Positions 1 through 8,870 of a stretch of DNA of 64,000 nucleotides are shown here, one piece after another. A program made the position numbers and the translations under genes. Position 1 is the first letter of the stretch, and every line of letters starts with the position of its first letter. Location of the stretch: positions 1 through 64,000 of the forward strand of contig NZ_JAALGE010000009.1 of assembly GCF_011057645.1 (NCBI RefSeq). Reading direction: 5' to 3'. This stretch comes from Marisediminicola senii. GTDB lineage: Bacteria > Actinomycetota > Actinomycetes > Actinomycetales > Microbacteriaceae. Below the pieces are notes generated by a model that saw only the letters and a program-made list of their open reading frames with translations, did no database searches and was not told where the DNA came from.

Positions 1-1
1 G

Positions 2-1786
2 GCCGCCCGCCAATGCCCCCGCCCCTCCCCCCCAGGGAGAAAACAAAGGCCGCGTTTCTCCGCCAGGCGGGGGGACTCCGCCGCCCGGGCCAGCGCCGGC
101 CGGGGCGCCGCCAACCGCCAGTACCTCGCCCGCGTCGACGGCGGAGTGGTGCGGTCGACGGTGAGCCCCGAGGGCTCGGTGGCCGTCGTGATCGGCGGGG
201 GCAGCGGTCACTACCCCGCGTTCGCCGGCCTCGTCGGGGTGGGGCTCGCCGCGGCATCCGCTTGTGGCAATATCTTCGCCTCGCCCGCGGCCGCGCAGGT
301 CTACCGGGTCGCCAAGGCCGCCCAGCGCGGCGGCGGAGTGTTGATGAGCTACGGCAATTACGCCGGCGACATCCTGCACTTCGGCCAGGCGCAGGATCGC
401 CTCAACGCCGAGGGCATCGAGACGCGAACCGTGGTCGTCACTGACGACATCGCCAGCGCGCCCAAGAACGAGATCCACAAGCGCCGCGGCATCGCGGGTG
501 ACCTCACTGTGTTCAAGATCGCCGGGGCCTCCGCCGAACGTGGCGACAGCCTCGACGACGTCGAACGCCTCGCGATCAAGGCCAACGACCGCACCCGCTC
601 GCTCGGCGTCGCCTTCGACAGCCCGACCCTGCCCGGTGCAGACGACCCGCTGTTCACTGTGCCGGAGGGCCAGTTCTCGCTCGGCCTCGGCATCCACGGC
701 GAACCCGGCATCAGCGAGCACGACCACCCGACCGCCGAAGAGCTCGCGGGCGTGCTGATCAGCCACCTGCTCGACGACCGCCCAGAGGGCGCGGGCGACC
801 GCGTCGTGGTGCTGGTCAACGGGCTCGGCACGGTCAAGTACGAAGAACTGTTCGTGCTGTACGGCCACATCGACCGCCTGCTCGGCGCCGAGGGCCTGAC
901 CATCGTCGAACCCGAGGTCGGCGAGCTCGTGACGAGCCTCAACATGGCGGGCCTCTCGGTCACCCTGTTCTGGGTCGACGACGAGCTCGAAGAGCTGTGG
1001 GCCGCCCCGGCAGACACCCCGGCGTTCCGCAAGGGCAACGCACCCCAACGCGAGCACATCAGCGAAGACGCGCTGCAGGACGCGGTGACCGTCGAGGTCG
1101 TCGAGTCGAGCGACGACGAGAAGGCGGCAGCGACGGTCGCGGCCGGCCTGCTCGACGTCATCCGCGCGACCGTCGAGGAGCACGAAGCGGAATTCGGCCG
1201 CATCGACGCCATCGCGGGCGACGGCGACCACGGAATCGGCATGCGACGCGGCATCGAAGCGGCGACGGATGCCGCGGCGAACGCCGTCAGCGAGGGCTAC
1301 GGCTTCGAGCAGCTCATGGTCGTCTCCGCCGATGCCTGGTCGGAGAAGGCGGGCGGCACCTCGGGCGCACTGTGGGCGACCGCGCTCACCGCGTTCGCGA
1401 CCACGCTGCCCGTCGACACGACGCCGGACACCGCGGCGGTCGCCAAGGCCAGCCGCGCGGCGCTCGACGCCATCCAGACCCTCGGCAAGGCGGAGGTCGG
1501 CGACAAGACGATGATCGACGCACTGGCACCCTTCGTGGAATCCCTCGAGGCGCAGGCCGCGGAGAACGTCGCCCTGCCGACCGCGCTGGCCGAGGCCGCG
1601 AGTGTGTCGCGCGCGGCGGCGGACGCGACATCCACCCTCAGGCCCAAGGTCGGGCGCGCCCGACCCCTGGCCGAGAAGAGCATCGGGCACCCGGACGCCG
1701 GGGCCATCTCGCTCTCACTGATCCTGACCGCACTATCTGAGGCCGTCCTCTCTGAGGCCGGACCGTCTGAGGAGAAGAACGCATGA
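2..1786 (+). CDS. DhaK-DhaL fused dihydroxyacetone/erythrulose-type kinase, 5' end uncertain
   Basis: This is a single-chain ATP-dependent ketose kinase of the dihydroxyacetone kinase family. The DhaK half shows the [10 protein letters not shown] loop near position 195 and the GIHGEPG segment near 690, which holds the histidine that binds the substrate carbonyl. The DhaL half shows [10 protein letters not shown] near 1215 and GGTSGALW near 1355, which bind Mg-ADP. Family resemblance begins around position 77 ([13 protein letters not shown] reads well), but upstream of this the frame is G/C-rich and poorly conserved, and no good start codon is visible. GTG at 146 is the first start in good sequence but would cut off conserved residues. 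The gene overlaps an RpiB homologue by ATGA, and a TIM homologue lies nearby. That company suggests erythrulose rather than dihydroxyacetone as substrate (inference). Confidence 0.88.
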   Translation, partial: AARQCPRPSPPGRKQRPRFSARRGDSAARASAGRGAANRQYLARVDGGVVRSTVSPEGSVAVVIGGGSGHYPAFAGLVGVGLAAASACGNIFASPAAAQVYRVAKAAQRGGGVLMSYGNYAGDILHFGQAQDRLNAEGIETRTVVVTDDIASAPKNEIHKRRGIAGDLTVFKIAGASAERGDSLDDVERLAIKANDRTRSLGVAFDSPTLPGADDPLFTVPEGQFSLGLGIHGEPGISEHDHPTAEELAGVLISHLLDDRPEGAGDRVVVLVNGLGTVKYEELFVLYGHIDRLLGAEGLTIVEPEVGELVTSLNMAGLSVTLFWVDDELEELWAAPADTPAFRKGNAPQREHISEDALQDAVTVEVVESSDDEKAAATVAAGLLDVIRATVEEHEAEFGRIDAIAGDGDHGIGMRRGIEAATDAAANAVSEGYGFEQLMVVSADAWSEKAGGTSGALWATALTAFATTLPVDTTPDTAAVAKASRAALDAIQTLGKAEVGDKTMIDALAPFVESLEAQAAENVALPTALAEAASVSRAAADATSTLRPKVGRARPLAEKSIGHPDAGAISLSLILTALSEAVLSEAGPSEEKNA

Positions 1787-2247
1787 CCGAGAACACCCCC
1801 TGGCGCATCGTCATCGGAAACGACAGCGCAGGCGTCGAATACAAGGAGGCGCTGAAGGCCATGCTCGAGGCCGACCCGCGCGTCGCGAGCGTCGTCGACG
1901 TCGGCATCGGAACCGGCGACAGCACCGACTACCCGCACGTCGCCGTCGACGCCGCCCGCAAGGTCGCCGCGGGAGACGCCGACCGTGCGCTGCTCATCTG
2001 CGGCACCGGCCTCGGCGTCGCGATCAGCGCGAACAAGGTCAACGGCATTCGCGCCGTCACCGCCCACGACCCCTACTCGGTCGAGCGCTCCGTGCTGAGC
2101 AACAACGCGCAGGTGCTGTGCTTCGGCCAGCGCGTGATCGGCCTCGAGCTCGCCAAGAAGCTCGCCGCCGACTGGCTCGACTACCGCTTCGACGAGAGCT
2201 CCGCGTCGGCCCCCAAGGTCGCCGCCATCTCGGCGTACGAAGACTGA
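1783..2247 (+). CDS. RpiB/LacA-family sugar-phosphate isomerase, probably D-erythrulose-4-phosphate isomerase
   Basis: This 154-residue protein belongs to the RpiB family of aldose-ketose phosphate isomerases. The catalytic cysteine sits in [13 protein letters not shown], followed by [17 protein letters not shown], which matches the family's phosphate-binding and base regions. The usual SDHAG near the N terminus reads NDSAG here, a change also expected in tetrose-specific members. The start codon overlaps the kinase stop (ATGA), so the two are translationally coupled. In characterised tetritol pathways (erythritol and threitol use in Mycobacterium and rhizobia), a paralogue of this family converts D-erythrulose-4-P to D-erythrose-4-P. 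The nearby kinase and TIM homologue support that role over ribose-5-phosphate isomerase, but substrate specificity is inferred. Confidence 0.9.
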   Translation: MTENTPWRIVIGNDSAGVEYKEALKAMLEADPRVASVVDVGIGTGDSTDYPHVAVDAARKVAAGDADRALLICGTGLGVAISANKVNGIRAVTAHDPYSVERSVLSNNAQVLCFGQRVIGLELAKKLAADWLDYRFDESSASAPKVAAISAYED

Positions 2248-2265
2248 CCAACAGGAAGAGGAATC

Positions 2266-3219
2266 ATGACTGAGAGAAACATCGCCGTCGTCGGCTCCGG
2301 CTACATGGGCGGCGGCATCGCCCAGGTACTCGCCATCTCCGGCGCCACCGTGAAGCTCGCCGACATCTCCGAGGAGATCGCTAAGGGCAACCTGGAGCGC
2401 CTCATCGCCGAGGCTCGCCAGTTCGTCGCCGACGGGCTGTTTCCGTCGAACGCGGTCGAGCTCATCGAGAAGAACGTCTCGGCCGCGGCATCCATCGAGG
2501 AGGCCGTTGCCGACGCCGACTTCATCGAGGAGGCCGTGCCGGAGAAGATCGAGATCAAGCACGCGACTCTCGCCCGCATCAGCGCGGCGGCCCGCCCCGA
2601 CGCGATCATCGGCAGCAACACGTCGACCATCCTGATCGGCAAGCTCGCCGAGGCCGTCACCAACCCGGAGCGCTTCCTCGGGGTGCACTTCAGCAACCCG
2701 GCCCCATTCATCCCGGGCGTCGAGTTGATCCCGCACGGGGGAACCAACCCCGACCTGATCGCGACCGTCGAGGAGATCGTCGCCGCGACCGGCAAGCAGA
2801 CCGCCCGCATCAAGGACGCGACCGGGTTCGTGCTCAACCGCCTGCAGTACGCGCTGTTCCACGAGGCCACCCAGCTGGTCGAGGAGGGCGTCGCATCCGC
2901 CGACGACATCGACACCATCGTGCGCACCACGTTCGGCTTCCGCCTGCCGTTCTTCGGGCCGTTCGCGATCGCCGACATGGCCGGCCTCGACGTGTACGCG
3001 TTCTGCTACGCGTCACTGCAGACCGAGTTCCCCGAGCGCTTCGCCACCCCCAAGGTGCTGCAGGACCTGGTGGATGCGGGCAAGCTCGGCACCAAGACCG
3101 GCGCGGGCTTCCTCGACGTACCGGCCGACCGCACGGCCGAGCTCGTGGCGTACCGCAACAAGGCGTACGTGGCGATGGCGAAGCTGATCGACGAGCTGGG
3201 ACCGGCACCGATCCACTGA
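2266..3219 (+). CDS. 3-hydroxyacyl-CoA dehydrogenase-like NAD-dependent oxidoreductase
   Basis: This 317-residue protein has the two-domain fold of the 3-hydroxyacyl-CoA dehydrogenase family, which also holds L-gulonate 3-dehydrogenase and L-carnitine dehydrogenase. The N-terminal VGSGYMGGG is the NAD-binding loop. The catalytic set is visible as SNTST, GVHFSNPAPF (histidine) with a following glutamate in VELI, and the asparagine in GFVLNRL. It follows the RpiB gene by 18 bp with a purine-rich AGGAAGAGG site, so it is in the same operon. Placement with sugar-phosphate genes and a GntP permease argues for a small hydroxy acid as substrate rather than a fatty acyl-CoA. That is inference; the exact reaction is unknown. 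Confidence 0.87.
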   Translation: MTERNIAVVGSGYMGGGIAQVLAISGATVKLADISEEIAKGNLERLIAEARQFVADGLFPSNAVELIEKNVSAAASIEEAVADADFIEEAVPEKIEIKHATLARISAAARPDAIIGSNTSTILIGKLAEAVTNPERFLGVHFSNPAPFIPGVELIPHGGTNPDLIATVEEIVAATGKQTARIKDATGFVLNRLQYALFHEATQLVEEGVASADDIDTIVRTTFGFRLPFFGPFAIADMAGLDVYAFCYASLQTEFPERFATPKVLQDLVDAGKLGTKTGAGFLDVPADRTAELVAYRNKAYVAMAKLIDELGPAPIH

Positions 3220-3248
3220 TCGTCAGCCCCGCTGCCGGCACCGCTGCA

Positions 3249-3289
3249 ACGAGTAACGCCCCGAGCCACTGGCTCGGGGCGTTACTCGT
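3249..3289. terminator. Bidirectional hairpin terminator
   Basis: A perfect 19-bp inverted repeat (arms 3249-3267 and 3271-3289) with a 3-nt loop sits between two convergent genes. There is no T-tract on either side, as is usual in high-GC actinobacteria. It probably ends both transcripts. Confidence 0.85.
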
Positions 3290-3311
3290 CGTGCGGTGCG
3301 GAATGCGCGAC

Positions 3312-4712
3312 CTACAGGAAGGCGTAGACCGCCCAGGCGATCGCGAAGGCCAGGAAGCCCACCGCGGTCGCGATGACGCTCCAGGTCTGCAGCGCCGTCT
3401 TCGTGTTCATGCCGAGGAACCGGCTGACCAGCCAGAAGCCGGAGTCGTTGACATGCGAGAGGCTGATCCCACCGGCACCGAGGGCGACGACGATCAGTGC
3501 CAGCTGCAGCGGGCTCTGGTTGCCGTCGGCCATCACGGCCGGGGCGATCAGGCTGGCCGCAGTGGTGGTGGCCACCGTCGCGGAACCCTGCGCCACCCGG
3601 ATGACGGCGGCGAGCACGAATGCCGCGAGGATCAGCGGCATGCCCAGGTCGTTCAGGCTCTCGGCGAGTGCACCACCGATTCCCGTCGCGGTGAGTACGC
3701 CACCGAACATTCCACCGGCACCGGTGATGAGGATGATCGAGCAGATGGGTGCGAGCGCGTCATCCACGACTTCTTCCATCTTTCCCCCCACGTTGCCGCG
3801 GTTCGGGATGACGACGAGCAGGATGATCGCGAGCAGCGAGGTGATCAGCAGCGCGATCGGGGTGGCGCCCACCGTGGTGAGCACGCCGTAGAGGGCAGTG
3901 TCGTTCGCGATGGTGCCATTCGTGGCGAGGGCCGCGGCGCCGGTATTGAGGAAGATCAGCACGAGCGGCAGCAGCAGCAGCATGATGATGGTCCAGAAGT
4001 TGGGGAGCTTCTCGCCGCTGCGGTCGACCGGCTCGCCGAGGAGGTTGGGCACCTCGAAGTGCGGCTGGCGTCTGGCCAGCACGAGCGCGAGGCGGTATCC
4101 GGCGAGGTACCAGACCGGGATGGCGATGGCGACGGCAACCAGGATGACGAGGCCGACGTCGACACCGACGATGCCGCTGGCGGCCGTGGGGCCAGGGTGC
4201 GGCGGTACGAGACCGTGCATGGTGAGGAACGCACCGGTCGCGGGAAGGGCGTAGAGCAGCAGGCTGCCCTTCAGGCGGCGAGCCACCTGGTAGATGATCG
4301 GCAGCATCACGATGAAGCCGGCGTCGAGGAAGATCGGGAACGCGAACAGGAACGACGCGAGCGACAGCGCGAACGGCGCGCGCTTGTCGCCGAACCGCCG
4401 GATGAGGCTCTCGGCCAGCACCTGTGCGCCACCGGAGATCTCGATCACCCGGCCGAGCACGGCACCGAAACCGATCAGCAACGCGACGTTGCCGAGGGTA
4501 GTGCCGAACGGGCCCTGCAGCGTGGCGAGCAGGTCGTTGATACTGACACCCGCGACGAGCGCGGTCAGAATACTGATGATGACCAGCGCGTAGAACGGGT
4601 GCAGGCGCACCTTCATGATGAGGACGAGCAGCACCGCTATGGCGCCGGCGGCGATCGAGAGGAGTACCGGCGCGGATCGCGTCGTCTCCGCGACTTCGAG
4701 GGCAAGGATCAT
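3312..4712 (-). CDS. GntP-family gluconate-type permease
   Basis: This 466-residue integral membrane protein has about 12-14 hydrophobic segments and the GntP-family signatures GFGAVLGRVIEISGGAQ, LVPPHPGPTAA and HVNDSGFWL. Members take up gluconate, other sugar acids or short hydroxy acids with protons. It is divergent from the TIM homologue and convergent with the kinase operon, so it probably brings in the substrate of this pathway. Start ATG at 4712 is the first methionine of a typical GntP N terminus, though no strong ribosome site precedes it. The dyad at 4760-4773 lies between it and its divergent neighbour. Confidence 0.93.
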   Translation of the reverse strand: MILALEVAETTRSAPVLLSIAAGAIAVLLVLIMKVRLHPFYALVIISILTALVAGVSINDLLATLQGPFGTTLGNVALLIGFGAVLGRVIEISGGAQVLAESLIRRFGDKRAPFALSLASFLFAFPIFLDAGFIVMLPIIYQVARRLKGSLLLYALPATGAFLTMHGLVPPHPGPTAASGIVGVDVGLVILVAVAIAIPVWYLAGYRLALVLARRQPHFEVPNLLGEPVDRSGEKLPNFWTIIMLLLLPLVLIFLNTGAAALATNGTIANDTALYGVLTTVGATPIALLITSLLAIILLVVIPNRGNVGGKMEEVVDDALAPICSIILITGAGGMFGGVLTATGIGGALAESLNDLGMPLILAAFVLAAVIRVAQGSATVATTTAASLIAPAVMADGNQSPLQLALIVVALGAGGISLSHVNDSGFWLVSRFLGMNTKTALQTWSVIATAVGFLAFAIAWAVYAFL

Positions 4713-4759
4713 TGTTCACACAGTTTCGTTGAGATGGCTTCGTTGGCAACTTCTTCGTA

Positions 4760-4773
4760 GATCATATGTGATC
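4760..4773. promoter_or_regulatory. Candidate operator GATCATATGTGATC
   Basis: Half-sites GATCA and TGATC are separated by 4 bp in the only divergent intergenic region of the sugar cluster. They stand out by AT content from the surroundings. The size is like GntR/FadR-type operators. No regulator gene is in the window next to it, so the assignment is by position and symmetry only. Confidence 0.45.
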
Positions 4774-4827
4774 CGTGGGACGGGCCCTGGAGTGCGGGAG
4801 AATGGTCACCCCACCACCGGAGGTTCC

Positions 4828-5631
4828 ATGAGCGACGCGCACCCCCAGCACGAACAGCACCGACGCCCCCTCTACATCGGCGTCAGCACCAAGATGTACC
4901 TCGGCTACCAGGCCAGCCTGGACTGGATGACGCGCATCGCGGGTACCGTCGTCGATCGTCGTGACGACCTGGCGGCGCTCGACGTGGTGCCGTTCGTGAT
5001 CCCGTCGTTCCCCGTTCTCGAGAGTGCCCGCCACATCCTGGCCCCCGCCGGGGTGCGCATCGGGGCGCAGGCCGTCAGCTGGGGCGAGGGCGCGCTGACC
5101 GGTGAGGTGAGCGCCGGCATCCTCGCCGAAATGGGGGTCGAACTCGCCGAGATCGGCCACGCCGAACGCCGTCGACACTTCGGGGAGACCGAGGAGGTCA
5201 TCCGCGCGAAGACCGGGGTGAGCGTGGCTGCGGGGCTTCGCCCCCTGCTGTGCGTCGGCGAAGAGACACGGGGAGGGCCTGGCGCGGCCGTCGAGACCGT
5301 GGTCGGCCAGGTGGTGAACGCCGTCGGAGGGGATGCCCCGGCGCTCGCGGCATCCATCGTCGCCTACGAACCGGTCTGGGCGATCGGCGCCCCCGAGCCC
5401 GCGGACCCCGCCCATGTCAATGCCGTCATCGCCGGCGTGCGGCAGCGGCTGCTGGACCACGTCACGGGTAGCGCCGCAGCGTCGATCATCTACGGAGGTA
5501 GCGCGGGCCCCGGCCTCCTCGCGCACCTGCCAGAGGCCGACGGGCTGTTCCTCGGCCGGTTCGCACACGATCCGTCGAACTTCGGCGTCGTGCTGGACGA
5601 GGCCCTCGAACGCAGGCGCGGCACTCGGTAG
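4828..5631 (+). CDS. Triose-phosphate isomerase homologue, probably erythrulose-1-phosphate isomerase type
   Basis: This 267-residue TIM-barrel protein keeps the triose-phosphate isomerase catalytic set: lysine in STKMYLGYQ, histidine in EIGHAERRRHFGET and glutamate in AYEPVWAIG. The phosphate loops GGSAGPG and LGRFAHDP are also present. The asparagine normally found two residues before the catalytic lysine is replaced by serine (STK instead of NWK), as in tetrose-phosphate paralogues such as EryH/LerI. Those convert L-erythrulose-1-P to D-erythrulose-4-P. ATG at 4828 has a GGAGG site 5 bp upstream. With the kinase and RpiB homologue it completes a plausible route from erythrulose to erythrose-4-P. 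The chromosome's housekeeping TIM should be elsewhere. Confidence 0.88.
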   Translation: MSDAHPQHEQHRRPLYIGVSTKMYLGYQASLDWMTRIAGTVVDRRDDLAALDVVPFVIPSFPVLESARHILAPAGVRIGAQAVSWGEGALTGEVSAGILAEMGVELAEIGHAERRRHFGETEEVIRAKTGVSVAAGLRPLLCVGEETRGGPGAAVETVVGQVVNAVGGDAPALAASIVAYEPVWAIGAPEPADPAHVNAVIAGVRQRLLDHVTGSAAASIIYGGSAGPGLLAHLPEADGLFLGRFAHDPSNFGVVLDEALERRRGTR

Positions 5632-5640
5632 CGTTGGCGC

Positions 5641-6603
5641 GTGCGCGCGTGGGTGTATGAGCGATACGGGTCGGTGGCGGGGCTGGAGCTCCGCGACGTG
5701 CCGATGCCATCGCCGGCCACCGGTGAGGTGCTTGTCGAGGTCGCCTGCACCTCGGTGAACCTCTCCGACTGGGAGGGGCTGAGGGGCACACCCGCATACG
5801 CGCGGCTCAGCGGCGGGCTGCGACGGCCCCGCCGCACCACGCTCGGCTCAGACATCGCGGGGGTCGTAGCGGCGGTCGGCGACGGGGTCACCGCATTCCG
5901 CGCCGGGGACGCCGTGTTCGGTGACAACCTGCCGCGGAACGGCGGGTTCGCCGAGTTCGTGGCGATGCCGCAGACCGCGCTGGCGCCGATGCCGCCCGCG
6001 CTGACGTTCGCCGTGGCATCCGCCATTCCGCAGGCGGGCGCCATCGCGACCCAGTCCGTCGCCCTCGCGACACCGGGAGACCGCGTGCTGATTATCGGTG
6101 CCGGGGGTGGGTCGGGCAGCCTGGCGGTGCAGCTGGCCGTCGCGACGGGCGTGCGGGTGACGGCGGTCGACAACGCGGGCAAGCTCGACCACCTGCGCAG
6201 CCTCGGCGCGCACGACGTGATCGACTACCGGCTGGTCGACCCGACCCGCACCGGCCCGTACGAGCTCATCATCGACATGGTGGCGTACCGGTCCGTTCTC
6301 GCCTACCGGCGGGCCCTCGCGCGGGGCGGGAGGTATGCGATGGTCGGTGGAACGGCGCGCGCCCTGGTGCGCATGCTCACGGTCGGTACCGTCGTCGGTG
6401 CGGCCTCCGGCGTGCGGCTCGGGCTGCTGGTGGTGCACGAGGGGCCCGCGCATTTCGTGCCCCTGGCGAACCGGGTCGCGGCGGGGGAGGTCGCGGTGCA
6501 CATCGGGCGCGAGTTCGCGTTCGACGATGTGCCCGCGGCGCTGGCGTTCCACGGGGAGGGGCGGGCGAACGGCAAGGTGGTCGTGCGGGTTCGCGAGGCG
6601 TGA
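5641..6603 (+). CDS. Zinc-independent MDR-superfamily NAD(P)H oxidoreductase
   Basis: This 320-residue protein resembles quinone oxidoreductases of the medium-chain dehydrogenase superfamily. The N-terminal half has the GroES-like fold, with the segment LGSDIAGVVAAVGDGVTAFRAGDAVFG. The Rossmann fold has VLIIGAGGGSGSLAVQLA near residue 150. Zinc-binding cysteines are absent. The GTG start 9 bp after the previous stop suggests co-transcription with the TIM homologue, but nothing ties it clearly to tetrose breakdown. The substrate is unknown. Confidence 0.87.
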   Translation: MRAWVYERYGSVAGLELRDVPMPSPATGEVLVEVACTSVNLSDWEGLRGTPAYARLSGGLRRPRRTTLGSDIAGVVAAVGDGVTAFRAGDAVFGDNLPRNGGFAEFVAMPQTALAPMPPALTFAVASAIPQAGAIATQSVALATPGDRVLIIGAGGGSGSLAVQLAVATGVRVTAVDNAGKLDHLRSLGAHDVIDYRLVDPTRTGPYELIIDMVAYRSVLAYRRALARGGRYAMVGGTARALVRMLTVGTVVGAASGVRLGLLVVHEGPAHFVPLANRVAAGEVAVHIGREFAFDDVPAALAFHGEGRANGKVVVRVREA

Positions 6604-6615
6604 CCGTGTAGACGC

Positions 6616-6704
6616 CGACCCTTTCGCCCGGCTGATCCCTGCGCCCGGCCGACCCTTACGACCCTTTCGCCCGCGCTGACCCCTGCGCCAGGCCGACCTT
6701 CACG
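6616..6704. repeat. Two-copy tandem repeat of about 43 bp
   Basis: CGACCCTTTCGCCCG occurs at 6616-6630 and again at 6659-6673. The following 28 bp are also repeated with a few changes, giving two units of about 43-44 bp. The array lies between convergent genes and runs into the 3' end of the DUF2254 gene. Confidence 0.75.
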
Positions 6705-7980
6705 AGCGGCTGACCGGCGACGTGATGAGGTCGGTGGCCGAGCCAAGCCCCGATGGGTCGGGCACCAGGGTCGAATGGCGGTCTGAGCGGGTGGGGGCGG
6801 CGCGGCCCGCGAGGGTGGTCAGCAGCTTCAGCTGCTCCTCGATCGGTGGGCGCCGGTCGGCGGGGGCGATCGAGAGCAGGTCGTCCAGCGCCGACCGCAG
6901 CCGCCGCACCACCTGCGGGCTGCCCGCGCCGGCGATGCGGATCTCGTCGAAGGCGAGCCGCACGTAGCCGTCCCACAGCATCGTGGGTGCGGTGAGGCGC
7001 AGCGTGCCGTCGGCGTCGTGGTGCTGACCGTCGTGCAGGGGGCGGTAGACGAGGTGGCGCAGGATGTCGTGCAGCCGGTCGATCGCCTGCACTGTGGTGG
7101 TGGGGTCGTCGAACGGGCCGCCGGCGAGCGACCGCTCGGCGATGTCGACGAGCATGCGCAGGCCGTAGGCGACGTCCTGGTTGAGGGTGCGCTCTGGACC
7201 GAGCGCGATGAGGCTGGTCACGGCCGCCGGGCGCAGCGACGCCGGGGCGTCGATGGCGCGAACGAGCGCCGCGCCGGTCGGCACGAAGTCGCCCACCGCC
7301 CACAGCAACTCGAAGCGGCAGTCGTGCGTGCGGGCGAGCGCGACGAGCCGGTCGTAGTCGACGGTGAAGATGACGCCGCTGTGTGGGGTGCGCAGCTCGC
7401 CGGCATCCAGGGCCTGCTCATTGCCCTTGTCCGGATAGATGCGGTCGACCGTCTTCATGGTGTCGTTCGCCACCCAGCCGGTGAGCGCGGCGACGCGCAG
7501 CGACTGCGCGATGTGGTTCAGGTACCAGATCAGCGTGCACACGCACGAGATCACGAGCACGATCGCGATGACGACCGCGAGGCCGGGCACGACGCCCGGG
7601 CTGCCGTCGACGCTCGTCTCGACCTTGCGGATGGCCAGCAACGCGAACGCGAACGTGGCGCCGAACAGGCCGATGGCCGCCTGGCTTGGCCGGTCCTGCA
7701 GGATCTGCCGCACGATGCGGGGCGAGAACGTGCCCATCGCGAGCTGCACCGCCACGACGAGCAGCGACAGCAGCAACCCGGTGAGGGTCAGCATCGAGAA
7801 CGCGATGAGGTACAGGATCTGCATCGCGGCCGTCGCGTCACCGGTGATGGACTCCGGAATCATGCTGCCATCGTCGATGGTGGTCGCGACGAGCGACAGC
7901 ACGACGCCCGCCGCGACGCACATGAGGGGCAGGAACCACAGGCTGGTCTTGAGGTAATGACCGATGCGGAAGCGTTTCAT
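6700..7980 (-). CDS. DUF2254 family membrane protein
   Basis: This 426-residue protein matches the DUF2254 family of predicted inner-membrane proteins. Four hydrophobic segments are visible in the first 170 residues (around 14-35, 55-80, 105-120 and 133-155), with the conserved block MGTFSPRIVRQIL between the pairs. A soluble cytoplasmic region of about 250 residues follows. The family's function is unknown. The start MKRFRIGHYLK fits the membrane topology. It lies downstream of the peroxiredoxin gene on the same strand but is separated from it by a strong hairpin. Confidence 0.88.
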   Translation of the reverse strand: MKRFRIGHYLKTSLWFLPLMCVAAGVVLSLVATTIDDGSMIPESITGDATAAMQILYLIAFSMLTLTGLLLSLLVVAVQLAMGTFSPRIVRQILQDRPSQAAIGLFGATFAFALLAIRKVETSVDGSPGVVPGLAVVIAIVLVISCVCTLIWYLNHIAQSLRVAALTGWVANDTMKTVDRIYPDKGNEQALDAGELRTPHSGVIFTVDYDRLVALARTHDCRFELLWAVGDFVPTGAALVRAIDAPASLRPAAVTSLIALGPERTLNQDVAYGLRMLVDIAERSLAGGPFDDPTTTVQAIDRLHDILRHLVYRPLHDGQHHDADGTLRLTAPTMLWDGYVRLAFDEIRIAGAGSPQVVRRLRSALDDLLSIAPADRRPPIEEQLKLLTTLAGRAAPTRSDRHSTLVPDPSGLGSATDLITSPVSRS

Positions 7981-8029
7981 GGGTCAACCTTGCCTCACCC
8001 GGGCAGGGTACATCGGCGGTGCCGGCGAA

Positions 8030-8079
8030 TGGATGCCGCGGCGACACGCCACGAGCGGGGCGGTGCGCCGCGGCATCCA
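8030..8079. terminator. GGATGC-type hairpin, probable terminator
   Basis: Perfect 14-bp arms at 8030-8043 and 8066-8079 (TGGATGCCGCGGCG and its complement) enclose a 22-nt loop. It lies 19 bp beyond the stop of the peroxiredoxin gene. Similar stems built on GTGGATGC occur at 24297, 47083 and 53082. Confidence 0.6.
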
Positions 8080-8097
8080 CCCGTCTACTGCGGCGGT

Positions 8098-8760
8098 CTA
8101 CAGTGCGTCGACCGCGGCCAGCACCTCGGGTACCTCGGTGCGCGAGGTGTAGTCCACGTGCACGTCGATCCAGCGGATGACGCCGCCGGCATCGACCACG
8201 AGAACGGTCGGGTAGGGGATCGCAGGGGTGGCGTCGGCATTGCTGTCGGCGACCGCGAACCCGAGCTCGGTGTGCGCGGCACGCGCGTCGTCGCTCGGTG
8301 CCGTGACGATGCCGAGCTCGTTCGCCAGCGCGTTGCCCGGGTCGGACAGCACGGTGAAGCCGAGGTCGTCCTTGAGGGTCGCGGCTTCGGTGCCCTCCGG
8401 GGTCTGCGGGCTGATCGCGACGAGCGTCACTCCGCGGTCGGCGAGCGCCGGTGCGAGGTTCTCGTTGTAGTGCTTGAGGGTGAGGTTGCAGTAGGGGCAC
8501 CACGCGCCCCGGTAGAACACGATTACCGCGGGGGTCGCGGCGAGCACGTCGGCGAGGGGCAGCTGCGATCCGTCGGCGGCGAGGAGGGTCGCGGCGGGAA
8601 GCGACTGGCCGGCGGTGGCGACGGCGGATGGCACGCCGACAGCCGCGAGGGCTGCTTGCTCCCTCTCGAACACCGCGGCCAGGGTGGGGCCGACGGCGTC
8701 GTTGAATCCGACGGTGAATTCGGTGACGCTCTCGCGGATGGTGCTGGGGCTCGTCGACAT
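8098..8760 (-). CDS. AhpC/TSA-family peroxiredoxin-like protein
   Basis: This 220-residue thioredoxin-fold protein has the active-site segment VFYRGAWCPYCNLTLKHY near residue 80, a CPYC motif followed by an AhpC/TSA-type core. It probably reduces hydroperoxides or protein disulfides in the cytoplasm; there is no signal peptide. An N-terminal helical extension of about 50 residues precedes the fold, as is usual for this subfamily. A GAGAGGA site lies 8 bp before the ATG. It is transcribed away from the ABC-F gene and seems monocistronic. Confidence 0.9.
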   Translation of the reverse strand: MSTSPSTIRESVTEFTVGFNDAVGPTLAAVFEREQAALAAVGVPSAVATAGQSLPAATLLAADGSQLPLADVLAATPAVIVFYRGAWCPYCNLTLKHYNENLAPALADRGVTLVAISPQTPEGTEAATLKDDLGFTVLSDPGNALANELGIVTAPSDDARAAHTELGFAVADSNADATPAIPYPTVLVVDAGGVIRWIDVHVDYTSRTEVPEVLAAVDAL

Positions 8761-8870
8761 GGCCGGGTCCTCTCGTGGTGGCGGGGTCTGCCCGACAGTA
8801 CGGGGCGCCGCTTGGAACGGGAGCCCAGCCCGTCACGGTTCGTCACACGGGCGATGTCGTCGCGGTCAGG

